Positions 53,953 through 62,630 of a stretch of 64,000 bases of DNA are shown here, in pieces (the stretch's first letter is position 1; every line of letters begins with the position of its first letter). Origin of the DNA: Pseudonocardia sp. HH130630-07 (GTDB lineage: Bacteria; Actinomycetota; Actinomycetes; Mycobacteriales; Pseudonocardiaceae). The stretch covers positions 248,001 to 312,000 of the forward strand of contig NZ_CP013855.1 of the NCBI RefSeq assembly GCF_001698125.1, given 5' to 3'. The translations under genes were made by a program, and so were the position numbers. Under the pieces are notes generated by a model, which saw only the letters and a list, made by a program, of their open reading frames with translations, had not been told where the DNA came from and did no database searches.

Positions 53953-56304
53953 TCAGTGCGGAGCCAGGGTCGCCTCGCGGGGGTTGGGGAAGCCGAGGGA
54001 CTTGTACCCCGGCGCCCGCTTGGCCAACGACGAGGCGAGCACAGCGGTCAGATCGTCGTGGTAGTCGTGCACCTCGGCCGTTGTCTTGCCGGGGTGCGGT
54101 CTGAGCACGCGGCCGGCGAACTGTACGAGGCGCCCCTTGAAGGCGATCGGCGCTGCGAGAAAGAGGGCGTCGAGAGCGGGACAGTCGAAGCCTTCCCCCA
54201 CGTAGGGCCCGGTCGCCACGACGAGCAGCGGCGCCGGCCCTGGTTCAAGACGGGCCAGAGCGGCCTTGCGTTCCCGGACGCCCATCCCGCCACGCAGGAC
54301 CACCGGATCCCGGCCCTCCTCTCGCAGCTTCGCCGCCAGCGTCTCGACGTGGCTCTTCCACTGGGTCAGGACGAGGCAGTTCCTCCCGCGTCCCAACGCC
54401 TCGAGAACGTCACCGACGACCTGGTCCGTGCGCGTCTCGTCGGCGGCGAGGTCTCGGTAGATCGCCGCCATCCCGCCCGGCTTCGACGGATCCGCGTCAC
54501 CGAGGTACTCGTACGAGGTCGGATGCACAACCAGCTGCCGCTCAGGGGCGTCGGCGGCCCCCAGCGTGCCCGCCGGCGGGGGTGTCACCGTGTGCCGGAT
54601 CGGACCGAGCTGGTGGTGGATGAGCTCATCGAGGCCGTCGCGTCGGTACGGGGTCGCGGTCAAGCCGACCCATCGCTTCACCCGGATCTGCCGGGCCGCG
54701 TTCTCGAACGCGGCGGCGGGCAGGTGATGACACTCGTCCACGAGGACGAGCCCGTATCCCGCGGTCAGCTCCGCGACGTCCTGACGGCGGGCCAGTGTCT
54801 GCAGAGTGACGACATCGACGACGCCCCGCAGCGAGGACCGTCCAGCGCCCAGCTGGCCCGCCCGAACACCCAAGAACTCTCTGACGCGGCTCCGCCACTG
54901 ATCCGCCAACGCCTTGCGATCCACCAGGATCAGCGTGGCCACACCGTGCTCCGCGATCAACGCACATCCCATGACGGTCTTCCCCGCACCCGGCTCTGCG
55001 ACGAGCACACCGAGGTCGTGAGCAGCGAGGTCCGAGACGGCGGCAGCCTGGTCCTCGCGCAGCGTCACCGACAGCTCGAAGCTATGGCTCTCGCCGTCGG
55101 TGCGCTCGTCGGCGATCTCGACGCAGCTCCCCGCCTCCTTCAGCACCGAGACGATCCGCTCACCGAGGCCGCGGGGCAGGACGAGGCGACCGTCCACGGT
55201 CTCGTCGTAGCTCAACAGGAACCGGGGCACGTTCCACGTCGACAGCCGTCGCCGCTGCCGCTCACCGAACAACGGATTGCTCATCGACGCCGCGTGCTTG
55301 AGCGTCCCCAGTGCTGCCGGAGTCAGCTCCGACACGGCCACCTCACAACCAGCCTCCAGCCGTAGCCCGACTACAGCCGCTGATCTCGGCCTTGTCCGCG
55401 TCGACATGGCGGGGGCCAAGTTCTCGACTGCCCCACCCACCTTCACCGCCCCGACCCGACCGGCGAGACGGGTGACCTCAGCAGGGGACAGTCGGTGCAC
55501 TCCGGACAGGTACGCCCACTGATCCTCGTGCGGCTCGAGAGTGCCCAGGTCGAGGAACACCGTCGCGCCGTCCTTGCGCGCCCGGCCGTGGAGCGGGGCC
55601 GCGATCAGGTTCCCGATGCCTCCGGAGGACGGCAGGACGTCCTGGGAGGGGAACAGACGGTCGTAGCTGCGCAAATCCATCCGTCCGCGGACAGCGATCG
55701 TCTCCCGGAGCAGCCCCATGCCCAGAACTCTGGCCGCCGCTGCCGAGACCGCACCGGAGAAAAAGATCCACACATGCGCACCGATCCCAGACCGGGACAC
55801 CTCCAGAGCCGCAGGCACACCGGCCGCCCTGGCCGCCTTGAGATACGCCAACGCGTCGAGCATCGCCGCGGGACCGTCGAAGTCCACCGCAAGCCACCGA
55901 CAGGTGTCTCCCGGCATCAACGGGTACAGCCCGATGTGGTCGCGACCCGACAGGTGTGCTGCGATGACGTCGTCGCCAAGACGCAGGCGCGGACGGTCCG
56001 TGCCCCTGCGCCACCCACCGGTGACCGCCGGAACCCAGCCCGACTTCCCCGATCTCTCGTTCTCCCAGCGGATCGCATAGACGTCCTCGCGTGCCGCGAA
56101 CATCGCCCTGAAGAAAGCCACCTTCTGCTGCGGTGTCGACGACGCCGTCACCATGCCGGGGCGCTCCAGGAACAACCCCGACTGGGACGGAACCGGGGTG
56201 CGGGCCTGCTCTGACGTCAGCCCCAGCAGACGCAGCAGCCGCGCGTTCTCTGCGCGCAGCCGAGCAAGCTCACGCTCGAGGTCCCCGGTCGCCACGGACC
56301 TCAC
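53953..56304 (-). CDS. AEP primase-helicase, TOTE conflict-system type
   Basis: The product of about 783 residues begins with a short coiled coil (DLERELARLRAENARLLRLLGL). An archaeo-eukaryotic primase domain (about 60-300) follows: CRWLAVDFDG (metal Asp-x-Asp), EVSRSGIGAHVWIFF (catalytic His), DRLFPSQD and GGIGNLIAAPLHG. Then comes a superfamily 2 helicase: AEPGAGKTVMG (Walker A), LVDECHH (DEAH-like), GLTATPYRRDG (motif III), LTQWKSHVETLA, GEGFDCPALD and QFAGRVLRPHPGK (motif VI). Pfam groups such primases with conflict (defence) systems. GTG 56304 or 56295 is the start; the stop abuts an IS5 end. The upstream partner gene is cut by another IS. Confidence 0.85.
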   Translation of the reverse strand: MRSVATGDLERELARLRAENARLLRLLGLTSEQARTPVPSQSGLFLERPGMVTASSTPQQKVAFFRAMFAAREDVYAIRWENERSGKSGWVPAVTGGWRRGTDRPRLRLGDDVIAAHLSGRDHIGLYPLMPGDTCRWLAVDFDGPAAMLDALAYLKAARAAGVPAALEVSRSGIGAHVWIFFSGAVSAAAARVLGMGLLRETIAVRGRMDLRSYDRLFPSQDVLPSSGGIGNLIAAPLHGRARKDGATVFLDLGTLEPHEDQWAYLSGVHRLSPAEVTRLAGRVGAVKVGGAVENLAPAMSTRTRPRSAAVVGLRLEAGCEVAVSELTPAALGTLKHAASMSNPLFGERQRRRLSTWNVPRFLLSYDETVDGRLVLPRGLGERIVSVLKEAGSCVEIADERTDGESHSFELSVTLREDQAAAVSDLAAHDLGVLVAEPGAGKTVMGCALIAEHGVATLILVDRKALADQWRSRVREFLGVRAGQLGAGRSSLRGVVDVVTLQTLARRQDVAELTAGYGLVLVDECHHLPAAAFENAARQIRVKRWVGLTATPYRRDGLDELIHHQLGPIRHTVTPPPAGTLGAADAPERQLVVHPTSYEYLGDADPSKPGGMAAIYRDLAADETRTDQVVGDVLEALGRGRNCLVLTQWKSHVETLAAKLREEGRDPVVLRGGMGVRERKAALARLEPGPAPLLVVATGPYVGEGFDCPALDALFLAAPIAFKGRLVQFAGRVLRPHPGKTTAEVHDYHDDLTAVLASSLAKRAPGYKSLGFPNPREATLAPH

Positions 56305-56332
56305 GATGCCACGGCTACGCGGAAACCGGCGA

Positions 56333-56728
56333 TCAGCAGGACCCGGCCACGAGCTCAGCCTGGTCGATCCGCGCGACGAAACTCGACTTGCGCTGATGGC
56401 GAGCACGCAGCTCAGCGAACCGAACACCGAACCCACCCGGCTGGCCTGTCCGCTCGGCGACGACCTGTAGGTCCTCGAGCAGCGCGACCGCAGCGTCGTA
56501 CTCGGCCGGCTTCCTGGTAGCGATCATCGCTTCGACCCGGGACCAGCCACCCTGCACGTCCGCGGACAGCGCCGCGAGGCGCCGTTCCCGCGCCGCCGCG
56601 CGCTGGCGTTCCTGCTCCGCTTCTGCCTCCGCGCGCACGATCTCGGCACGCCGATGCTTCTCCTGCCGGACCAGGTGAGCGGCATCCAGCAGCTCGGCCA
56701 CCATCCGACGTGGGCGCGGCCCGCCCAC
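56333..56728 (-). pseudogene. Partner gene of the primase-helicase, 5' truncated
   Basis: About 131 codons remain: PRPRRMVAELLDAAHLVRQEKHRRAEIVRAEAEAEQERQRAAARERRL, then a helical C-terminus with MIATRKPAEYDAAVALLEDLQVVAERTG. It is a long charged coiled coil followed by a small helical domain. The stop lies 28 bases before the primase-helicase start, so the two formed an operon. The N-terminal domain, which would reveal its activity, was removed by the IS at 56729. No family is recognised. Confidence 0.6.
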
Positions 56729-57521
56729 AACCCTTTCCAACTTGATCTCCGCCGGTCTGGATCAGCACCATCACCGCCTGGACCAGGGCCGTTGCCCGGC
56801 CGGGGCAGTTGCGGATCTTGCGGGGCACCTGCCACGACTTGAGCTGGGCGTTCGCTCGTTCTCCTGGGCCGCGTTGACGGGCGTGTGCGGCGTTGACCTG
56901 CTTCTGCGCCACCGACAGCCGCCGGTAGCGGCCGGTGTCCGGGTCGAGGTGGCGACGGCGCTGCGGGACTCGGACCGTCGGGCCGCCGCCTTGGTAGGCG
57001 GTGTCGGCGATGACCTGGATCTCGGCGTCGTTGAGCTTCTCGATCAGGCCGTGTTCGCGGGCGGCGCCCATGTCGTGGCGGGCCCCGGGCAGCGCGGGAG
57101 AGGCCCACACCAGCCGACCGGCCGGGTCAGCGAGAACCTGCACATTCACTCCGTGGCGCTTGTGTTTCCCGGAGAAGAACGCCCGGTCATAGCCCGATCT
57201 CATGCCGACCCGGTCGATCGCCAGCAGCGTGCCGTCGAGGATCACGAACGCCTTACGCCGGGCCACGTCGAGCGCCTCGTCCAGGCCCGGTGCGACCGCG
57301 GCGAGGACGTCGACGCCCTCGCGGACGTAGCGGAACACCGTCGTGGTGCCAATCCCGAACCCGCCGGCCAGCGCGGTGTAGGTCTCGCCCTTGTTCAGGT
57401 ACGCCAGCACCAGCAGCGCCTGTTGTCCGGGCGGGAGTCGGCGCCACCTGCTGCCGAGGTCCTTGCGGTGCCGGCGTAGTGCGTCGGCGAGGGTCTGCAG
57501 GGCGCGGTTGGACACGGGCAT
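56729..57521 (-). CDS. IS5-superfamily transposase (DDE_Tnp_4)
   Basis: The product starts MPVSNRALQTLADALRRHRKDLG and has an HTH_Tnp_4 region (GGFGIGTTTVFRYVREGVDVLAA) and a DDE_Tnp_4 core: FVILDGTLLAIDR (first Asp), AFFSGKHKRHGVNVQVLAD, VIADTAYQGGGPTVRVPQRR (second Asp), and GPGERANAQLKSWQVPRK (Glu). It has no stop inside the element and reads out into the partner gene region, so its last residues depend on the insertion site. It is the likeliest source of transposase for the MITE family. Confidence 0.85.
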
Positions 57522-57666
57522 CGATGACGGGTAGACAAGCACCGGTGAAGCTCCTGGTTGGCGCGGGTTGATCTCAGCAATCACCCATCTACCAGGAGCT
57601 TCACCTACTTCAGCGGCACCACGCCGTGGCCCGCCCGACCTCATGATCGCCAGGTTGGCAAAGGCT
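56729..57666 (-). mobile_element. IS5-superfamily element with MITE-like ends
   Basis: Ends AACCCTTTCCAACTTG (56729-56744) and, read inward on the right, AGCCTTTGCCAACCTG (to 57666) closely match the 163-bp MITE ends (AGCCTTTTTCAACCTG; copy 4 left end AGCCCTTTCCAACCTG). Total length is 938 bp with one transposase. The right flank CAGTG is the complement of CACTG, the MITE target sequence; the left flank is CCCAC, so one side has changed. Confidence 0.82.
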
Positions 57667-57696
57667 CAGTGGTGGATCCAGGGTAAGCTCTTGTGC

Positions 57697-58059
57697 ATGA
57701 TCCAGCCGCCCGACCTCGAAGCCCGTGTGGCCGCCTTGGAGACGCGCATCAGTGAGCTGGCCGCCGACGCACAGGCCGCACGCGAGGACGCCACTGCGGC
57801 CCGACACCTCGCAGCAGCGCGGGACCGCGATATCGCGGACTTGATGGTGAAGATTGACGCGAACCGCTCGGCGATCAACGCGCTCGGCGAGCAGACCCGC
57901 GAGCGGTTCGATCAGCTGGAGACTAAGGTTGACGGGGGGTTTGCTCAAATACGAGGCCAGCTGGACGGCACGGCCGCCGGCCTGGAGAGCATCACCGGAC
58001 TGCTGACTACACTCATCGGCCAGCGGGGCGACGACAACCCAGAAAACCCACCACGCTGA
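57697..58059 (+). CDS. Coiled-coil protein
   Basis: The 120-residue product is almost all heptads: DLEARVAALETRISELAADAQAAREDATAARHLAAARDRDIADLMVKIDANRSAINALGEQTRERFDQLETKVDG-like text split over about 100 residues, with a polar tail. It resembles in plan the 76-residue protein at 7948-8178 (RFDxLE near repeats). It is divergent from the primase-helicase operon but lies beyond the IS. Function unknown. Confidence 0.65.
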   Translation: MIQPPDLEARVAALETRISELAADAQAAREDATAARHLAAARDRDIADLMVKIDANRSAINALGEQTRERFDQLETKVDGGFAQIRGQLDGTAAGLESITGLLTTLIGQRGDDNPENPPR

Positions 58060-58279
58060 TCTGCAGACTATCCGCGGGCGGGTCGTGGCGGACGGACAGT
58101 CCCGAACCGATCTCCACGGTAGCGCCGATCCGCCGGCGTGTGGCGTTGGCAGGCGGAGACCTTCGAGGAGGCCTTGTTGTGGTCCAGGTCACCGGGCTAT
58201 CGTGCCCGCCGAACATGTGTGTGATGGCGGTGTGGTGGCCCGGAGGGGACGCGGATCATGATCGCCGGGCGGTAATCGG

Positions 58280-58475
58280 TTACCTGGCCGGACGCTTCGC
58301 GGCGATGGTGAGGATGTCGCGGTAGCGGGCCTGCAGGTCAGCGGCGAGGAGGTTCTCGTGGTGCGTCGCCCGGTTCCGGAGGGTGTGGAGGCGCTCGATG
58401 GGCCGGTCGACGTCCTTCTGCCGTGTTCCCGGGGGGAACGCGGTGTGCAGGCGGCGTGACCACAGTGCGTGCAGT
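58280..58475 (-). pseudogene. HEPN/Abi-like protein, C-terminal remnant
   Basis: The minus strand reads LHALWSRRLHTAFPPGTRQ, DVDRPIERLHTLRNRATHHEN and ARYRDILTIAAKRPAR before TAA at 58280. LWxxxLxxAFP with R-L-R-N-R-x-x-H-H-E is typical of Abi_2/HEPN-like abortive infection proteins. The N-terminal three-quarters is missing, replaced by the monooxygenase gene. Confidence 0.55.
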
Positions 58476-58711
58476 CGGTCACTTGGTGATCGTCGGTGCC
58501 GGAATCGGGGGCCTTTCGCTGGCCCTCTCGTTGCACGCCCGCGGCGTGCAGGTCACCGTCTTCGAGCGAGCGGACGAGCTGCGGGAGGTCGGCGCCGCGG
58601 TGGCGCTCTCGGCCAACGGGTTGCGGCTGTTGGAGGAGCTGGACCTGCTCGGGGAGCTGGAGGCGGTCGGGATCCAGCCGACCGAGCTGGTGTACTGGGG
58701 CTGGCGCGACG

Positions 58712-58751
58712 ACCGCCGGGTCGCGGGGTTCACCGCCGGGTCGCGGGGTTC
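58712..58751 (+). repeat. 20-bp perfect tandem duplication
   Basis: ACCGCCGGGTCGCGGGGTTC occurs twice, head to tail, at 58712-58731 and 58732-58751 inside the monooxygenase pseudogene. Confidence 0.92.
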
Positions 58752-59075
58752 CCGGTCGGCTCGAACGGGTCCTACCGGGACCGGTTCCGCGCCCTCTACC
58801 TGGGCATCCACCGCGCCGAGTTCCCGCGGGTGCTCGCCGAGGCCTGCCCGGCTGGCATGATCCGGCTCGGAAGCGAGGTCATCACCGTGACTGACCACGG
58901 TGGCCACGTCACCGTCGGGCTGGCTGACGGCAGCACCGCGACGGTGTCGGTCGTCGTCGGCGCCGACGGGGCGCACTCCCGGCTGCGCGCGCTGGTCGAA
59001 CCGGGCGCCGCATCCGTCTACACCGGCACGTCGGGTTTCCACGGCCTGGCGGCCATCGCCGACCTACCCTCACTG

Positions 59076-59238
59076 AGCCCTTTCCAACCTGCCGTTCCGG
59101 CAGCTCAGGGGCCTGGTTGTGTGGGTGCAGACGCCGAGCTGGCGAGCCGGTGACCTGTGCAGCTGTGGTCAGAGCAGTTGCGCTGCAACCTTCGCGATCT
59201 CCTGACGCAGAAGCTCGCTGGTCAGGTTGAAAAAGGCT
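59076..59238 (+). mobile_element. 163-bp MITE family, copy 4
   Basis: The left end AGCCCTTTCCAACCTG and a normal right end bound 163 bp. The left flank is CACTG (59071-59075), but the right flank is GTGAG, so the right side has been rearranged after insertion. Confidence 0.9.
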
Positions 59239-59794
59239 GTGAGACCCGCAGGCGATCCAGTTCTGGATGGGCCCGGACGCACACCTGCTGCACTACGCGA
59301 TCGGCGCGCACGCCGAGACCGTCAACTTCCTCGCAGTCCTCGAGGGGCCCGCCCAGTGGGAGCACGGCGACGCCGTGCACGCGATGCTGCTGCACCACGG
59401 TCAGGGCGCGAACCAGTCTGTCGAGGACGCCGCCGTGCTCGCCGACCTGCTGGTCGCTCCTGGTATCCTAGACGGCGACCACTACGAGGCGTTCGCCCGG
59501 TACGGACGACTGCACCGCTGCCGCGCCCGGCAAGTGCAGCGCAGCTCGCTGGTCACCTCCGGGTTGCTGCACCTGCCCGACGGGCGGGCCGCCGACGAAC
59601 GCGACGCTGGACTGGCCGGGCTCGACCCGTGGCTGAGCTGGATTCACGGCGTCGATGCCCGGGCCGGGACCCGTCCGGTACCCGCCTGAGATCCAGACGC
59701 GAGTCATCTCAGTCCGGTGCGGGTGGGTCTTTGGACCTACAAGGTTCGTAGCCCTACCGTGGGAACCGCACCACCGGCCAAGAGAGGTGACGGC

Positions 59795-60730
59795 ATGGAT
59801 CTGCGGCAGCTCCGCTACTTCGTCGCGGTCGCCGAGACACGTCACTTCGGCCGCGCTGCCGAGGGGCTGCACATGGCGCAGTCGCCGCTGTCCCAGGCCA
59901 TCCGCCAGCTGGAGAGCCAGGTCGGCGCGACCCTGTTCGACCGCACCACCCGTCGCGTCGAGCTGACCGCGGCGGGGGCCTCATTGCTGGAGGACGCCCG
60001 CCGGATCCTGGCGAACGTCGACGACGCCCGGCGCCGCGTCGAGCAGGTCGCCGCCGGAACCGAAGGGGTACTCACGGTCGGCGCAACCGACCTCGCCGCC
60101 TACCGGCTGCTGCCGCGGATGGCCCGCGTGCTCGCCCGCCACATGCCGGGGGTGACGCTGCGCTTCGTCCCCGGGCTGCTGACCGCCGCCCAAGAGGACG
60201 CGCTCGACAAGCGACGCATCGACCTCGCGGTTCTCCGGCCCCCGGTCGTCCGCCCGGAGGTGTCGACCCGCACCGTCGCGCAGGAACGGCTGATCGCGGC
60301 GCTGCCCGCCGGGCACCGGCTGGCCGGGCACGGCGCCGTCGCCCTGTCCGACCTGCGGTCCGAGGACTTCGTCGCCTACGGTGCACCGGGTTCAGTCGTC
60401 GACTCGGTCGCCACCCAAGGCTGTCTGGACGCCGGGTTCCTGCCCCGGCGCCGGGCCGAGGCCCGGGACACGCCGGTCCTGCTCACTTACGTCGCCGCCG
60501 GCGCCGGGGTCGCGCTGCTGCCGGAGTCGGTCCGCGCACTCGGCACCGAGAGTGTCGTCTACGCCGACCTCGACCGGGAGCTGCGAGTCGACCTCGCCCT
60601 GGCCTGGCGCAGCCACGACGGCTCCCCCGCGCTGGCCCGGATGCTCGACGTCCTGGCCGCGCACAGCCGGGAACTCGAATCCGGCCCGTCTGCCTCCCGT
60701 CCCGCCGTCGTATCCGGAGCGCCGCTGTGA
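59795..60730 (+). CDS. LysR-family regulator of catechol degradation (CatR-like)
   Basis: The 311-residue product starts at ATG 59795 after AGAGAGG and has the LysR helix-turn-helix (LRQLRYFVAVAETRHFGRAAEGLHMAQSPLSQAIRQLESQVG) and a periplasmic-binding-like effector domain. It overlaps the cycloisomerase start by four bases (GTGA), so it is on the same transcript, unlike classical divergent catR. Muconate would be the expected inducer; that is inference from the neighbours. Confidence 0.9.
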   Translation: MDLRQLRYFVAVAETRHFGRAAEGLHMAQSPLSQAIRQLESQVGATLFDRTTRRVELTAAGASLLEDARRILANVDDARRRVEQVAAGTEGVLTVGATDLAAYRLLPRMARVLARHMPGVTLRFVPGLLTAAQEDALDKRRIDLAVLRPPVVRPEVSTRTVAQERLIAALPAGHRLAGHGAVALSDLRSEDFVAYGAPGSVVDSVATQGCLDAGFLPRRRAEARDTPVLLTYVAAGAGVALLPESVRALGTESVVYADLDRELRVDLALAWRSHDGSPALARMLDVLAAHSRELESGPSASRPAVVSGAPL

Positions 60731-61830
60731 AGATCGTCGCCGTCGAGGCGATCCCGTTCGCCGTGCCGTACCGCAAGCCGTTGCGGTTCGCCTCGGGCGA
60801 GGTGCACACCGCCGACCACGTCCTGGTCCGGGTGCACGCCGAGGACGGCCTGGTCGGGGTCGCCGAGGCTCCGCCCCGTCCCTACACCTATGGCGAGACT
60901 CAGGCGTCGATCCGTGCGGTGGTCGACACCGTGTTCGCCCCGGAGCTGGTCGGGCTCAGCGTGTTCGAACGCGAACGCATCCACGCGGTGCTCGACCGCA
61001 CGGTGGGCAACCCGACCGCGAAGGCCGCGATCGACATGGCCGTCTGGGATGTCACCGGACGCAGGCTCGGCGTCGGCGTCGGGGACCTGCTGGGCGGGTT
61101 CACCGACCGGATGCGGGTGTCGCACATGGTCGGCTTCGCCCCCGACGAGGTGATGGTCGCCGAGGCCCAGCGGATGCGCGAGCTGCACGGCATCACCACC
61201 TTCAAGGTCAAGGTCGGCCGCCGCCCGATCGAGTTGGACACCGGCGCCTGCCGGGCCCTGCGCACCGCGCTGGGCCCGGAAGTCGAGCTCTACGTCGACG
61301 GCAACCGCGGCTGGACCCCTGCCGAGGCCGCCAGCGCACTCGACGAGATGGCCGACCTCGGCCTGACCCTGTCCGAGGAGCTCGTTCCGGCCGACCAGGT
61401 CCTCGGACGGCGCTGGCTCACCGCCCGCACCCGAATCCCCACGGTGGCCGACGAGTCCGCCACCCGCCCCGGTGAGATCACCCGCGAGCTCCTCGACGGT
61501 GCCGCCACCATGATCAGCATCAAGACTGCGCGCACCGGGTTCACCGGCTCCCAGCGCGTCCTGCACCTGTGCGAGGGGCTGGGCACCGAGGTCGTGATGG
61601 GCAACCAGATAGACGGCCAGCTCGGCACTGCCTGCACCGTCATCTTCGGCGCCGCGCACCGCCACACCAGCAGCCGCGCCGGGGAGCTGTCGAATTACCT
61701 CGACATGGCCGACGACCTGCTCACCGAGCCGCTGCGCATCACCAGCGGCGAGCTGCGCACACCCACCGGGCCCGGCCTCGGCGTCAGCGTCGACTCGGAC
61801 AAACTCGCCCATTACCGCACCGATACCTGA
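60727..61830 (+). CDS. catB: Muconate cycloisomerase-like enzyme (enolase superfamily)
   Basis: The 367-residue product has the enolase-superfamily residues: FKVKVG (Lys base), YVDGNRGW (metal Asp), SEELV (metal Glu), VADES (metal Asp) and SIKTARTG (second Lys). With catA and catC neighbours it should convert cis,cis-muconate to muconolactone. Starts at GTG 60727, overlapping the LysR stop. Confidence 0.88.
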   Translation: MKIVAVEAIPFAVPYRKPLRFASGEVHTADHVLVRVHAEDGLVGVAEAPPRPYTYGETQASIRAVVDTVFAPELVGLSVFERERIHAVLDRTVGNPTAKAAIDMAVWDVTGRRLGVGVGDLLGGFTDRMRVSHMVGFAPDEVMVAEAQRMRELHGITTFKVKVGRRPIELDTGACRALRTALGPEVELYVDGNRGWTPAEAASALDEMADLGLTLSEELVPADQVLGRRWLTARTRIPTVADESATRPGEITRELLDGAATMISIKTARTGFTGSQRVLHLCEGLGTEVVMGNQIDGQLGTACTVIFGAAHRHTSSRAGELSNYLDMADDLLTEPLRITSGELRTPTGPGLGVSVDSDKLAHYRTDT

Positions 61831-61862
61831 ACACCACCTACCACCACACCTGGGAGACGCCG

Positions 61863-62630
61863 ATGGCCACCGTTACCGAGACTGCCACGGCCGCCGGTTC
61901 CGGCGCCAACGCCACCTTCGCGAAGAAGGAACGGACCACCGGCACCGTCGACCCGGCCCGGGTGTCCGCGATCGCCACCGACGCCCTCGCCGCGCTGCAT
62001 GAGGTCATCCGCCGGCACGAAGTCGGCTACGCCGAGTACGACGCCCTCAAAGCATGGATGATCCCGGTCGGCGCCGACGGCGAGTGGCCAATGTTCCTCG
62101 ACGTGTTCGTTGAGCACGTCGTCGAGGAGGTCGCCCACGCCGACCGCAAGGGCGCCGTCGGCACCATCGAGGGCCCCTACTACGTGCCGGGCGCCCCCGA
62201 GTCCCACGGCGAGACCACGATGTCGATGCGGGAGGACGAGAGAGGCACACCGCTGCTGTTCCAGGGCACCGTCACCGACCTCGACGGCGGCCCGGTCGCC
62301 GGCGCGAAGGTGGACCTCTGGCACGCCGACGACGCCGGCTACTACCCCCAGTTCGCCCACGGCATCCCCGAGTGGAACCTGCGTGCGGTCGTCACCACCG
62401 GCGCCGACGGCCACTTCGCCTTCCACACCGTGCAGCCCGCCCACCTGCACCTCAAGGTCAGCGCACTGGGGAAGGCCTCGGTCACCACGCAGCTCTACTT
62501 CGACGGCGGTGACTATGTCGCCGACGACGTCGCGCAGGCCGTCAAGCCCGAGCTCGTCCTACGTCCCACGCCGGTCACCGACGGCTCCGGCGACGAGGTC
62601 ACTTACGACTTCGCGCTGGATCCCGCCTGA
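61863..62630 (+). CDS. catA: Catechol 1,2-dioxygenase, with an internal loss
   Basis: The 255-residue product has the dioxygenase N-domain (EVGYAEYDALKAWMI, VFVEHVVEEVAH) and the iron ligands Tyr107 (GPYY), Tyr160/161 (AGYYPQF), His194 and His196 (PAHLH). Family members are about 280-310 residues; here AFHTV joins QPAHLH directly, and about 25-30 residues of the active-site loop are missing. The Arg usual in RPAHxH (Arg221 in the Acinetobacter enzyme) is Gln191. Activity is doubtful. ATG 61863 follows catB at 32 bases. Confidence 0.88.
   Translation: MATVTETATAAGSGANATFAKKERTTGTVDPARVSAIATDALAALHEVIRRHEVGYAEYDALKAWMIPVGADGEWPMFLDVFVEHVVEEVAHADRKGAVGTIEGPYYVPGAPESHGETTMSMREDERGTPLLFQGTVTDLDGGPVAGAKVDLWHADDAGYYPQFAHGIPEWNLRAVVTTGADGHFAFHTVQPAHLHLKVSALGKASVTTQLYFDGGDYVADDVAQAVKPELVLRPTPVTDGSGDEVTYDFALDPA

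Larger units (their letters stand above)
58465..59689 (+). pseudogene. Salicylate-hydroxylase-like FAD monooxygenase, broken three ways
   Basis: The 5' part has LVIVGAGIGGLSLALSLHARG (FAD fold) and VVGADGAHSRLRALV (DG motif); the 3' part has MLLHHGQGANQSVEDAAVLADLL (GD-motif helix). A 20-bp tandem duplication (58712-58751) shifts the frame; deleting one unit restores DRRVAGFPVGSNGSYRDRF. A MITE (59076-59238) interrupts it, with unlike flanks. About 100 residues before the GD motif (ending GPAQW, resuming GDAVHAM) are missing. It would have fed catechol to the operon downstream. Confidence 0.85.
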
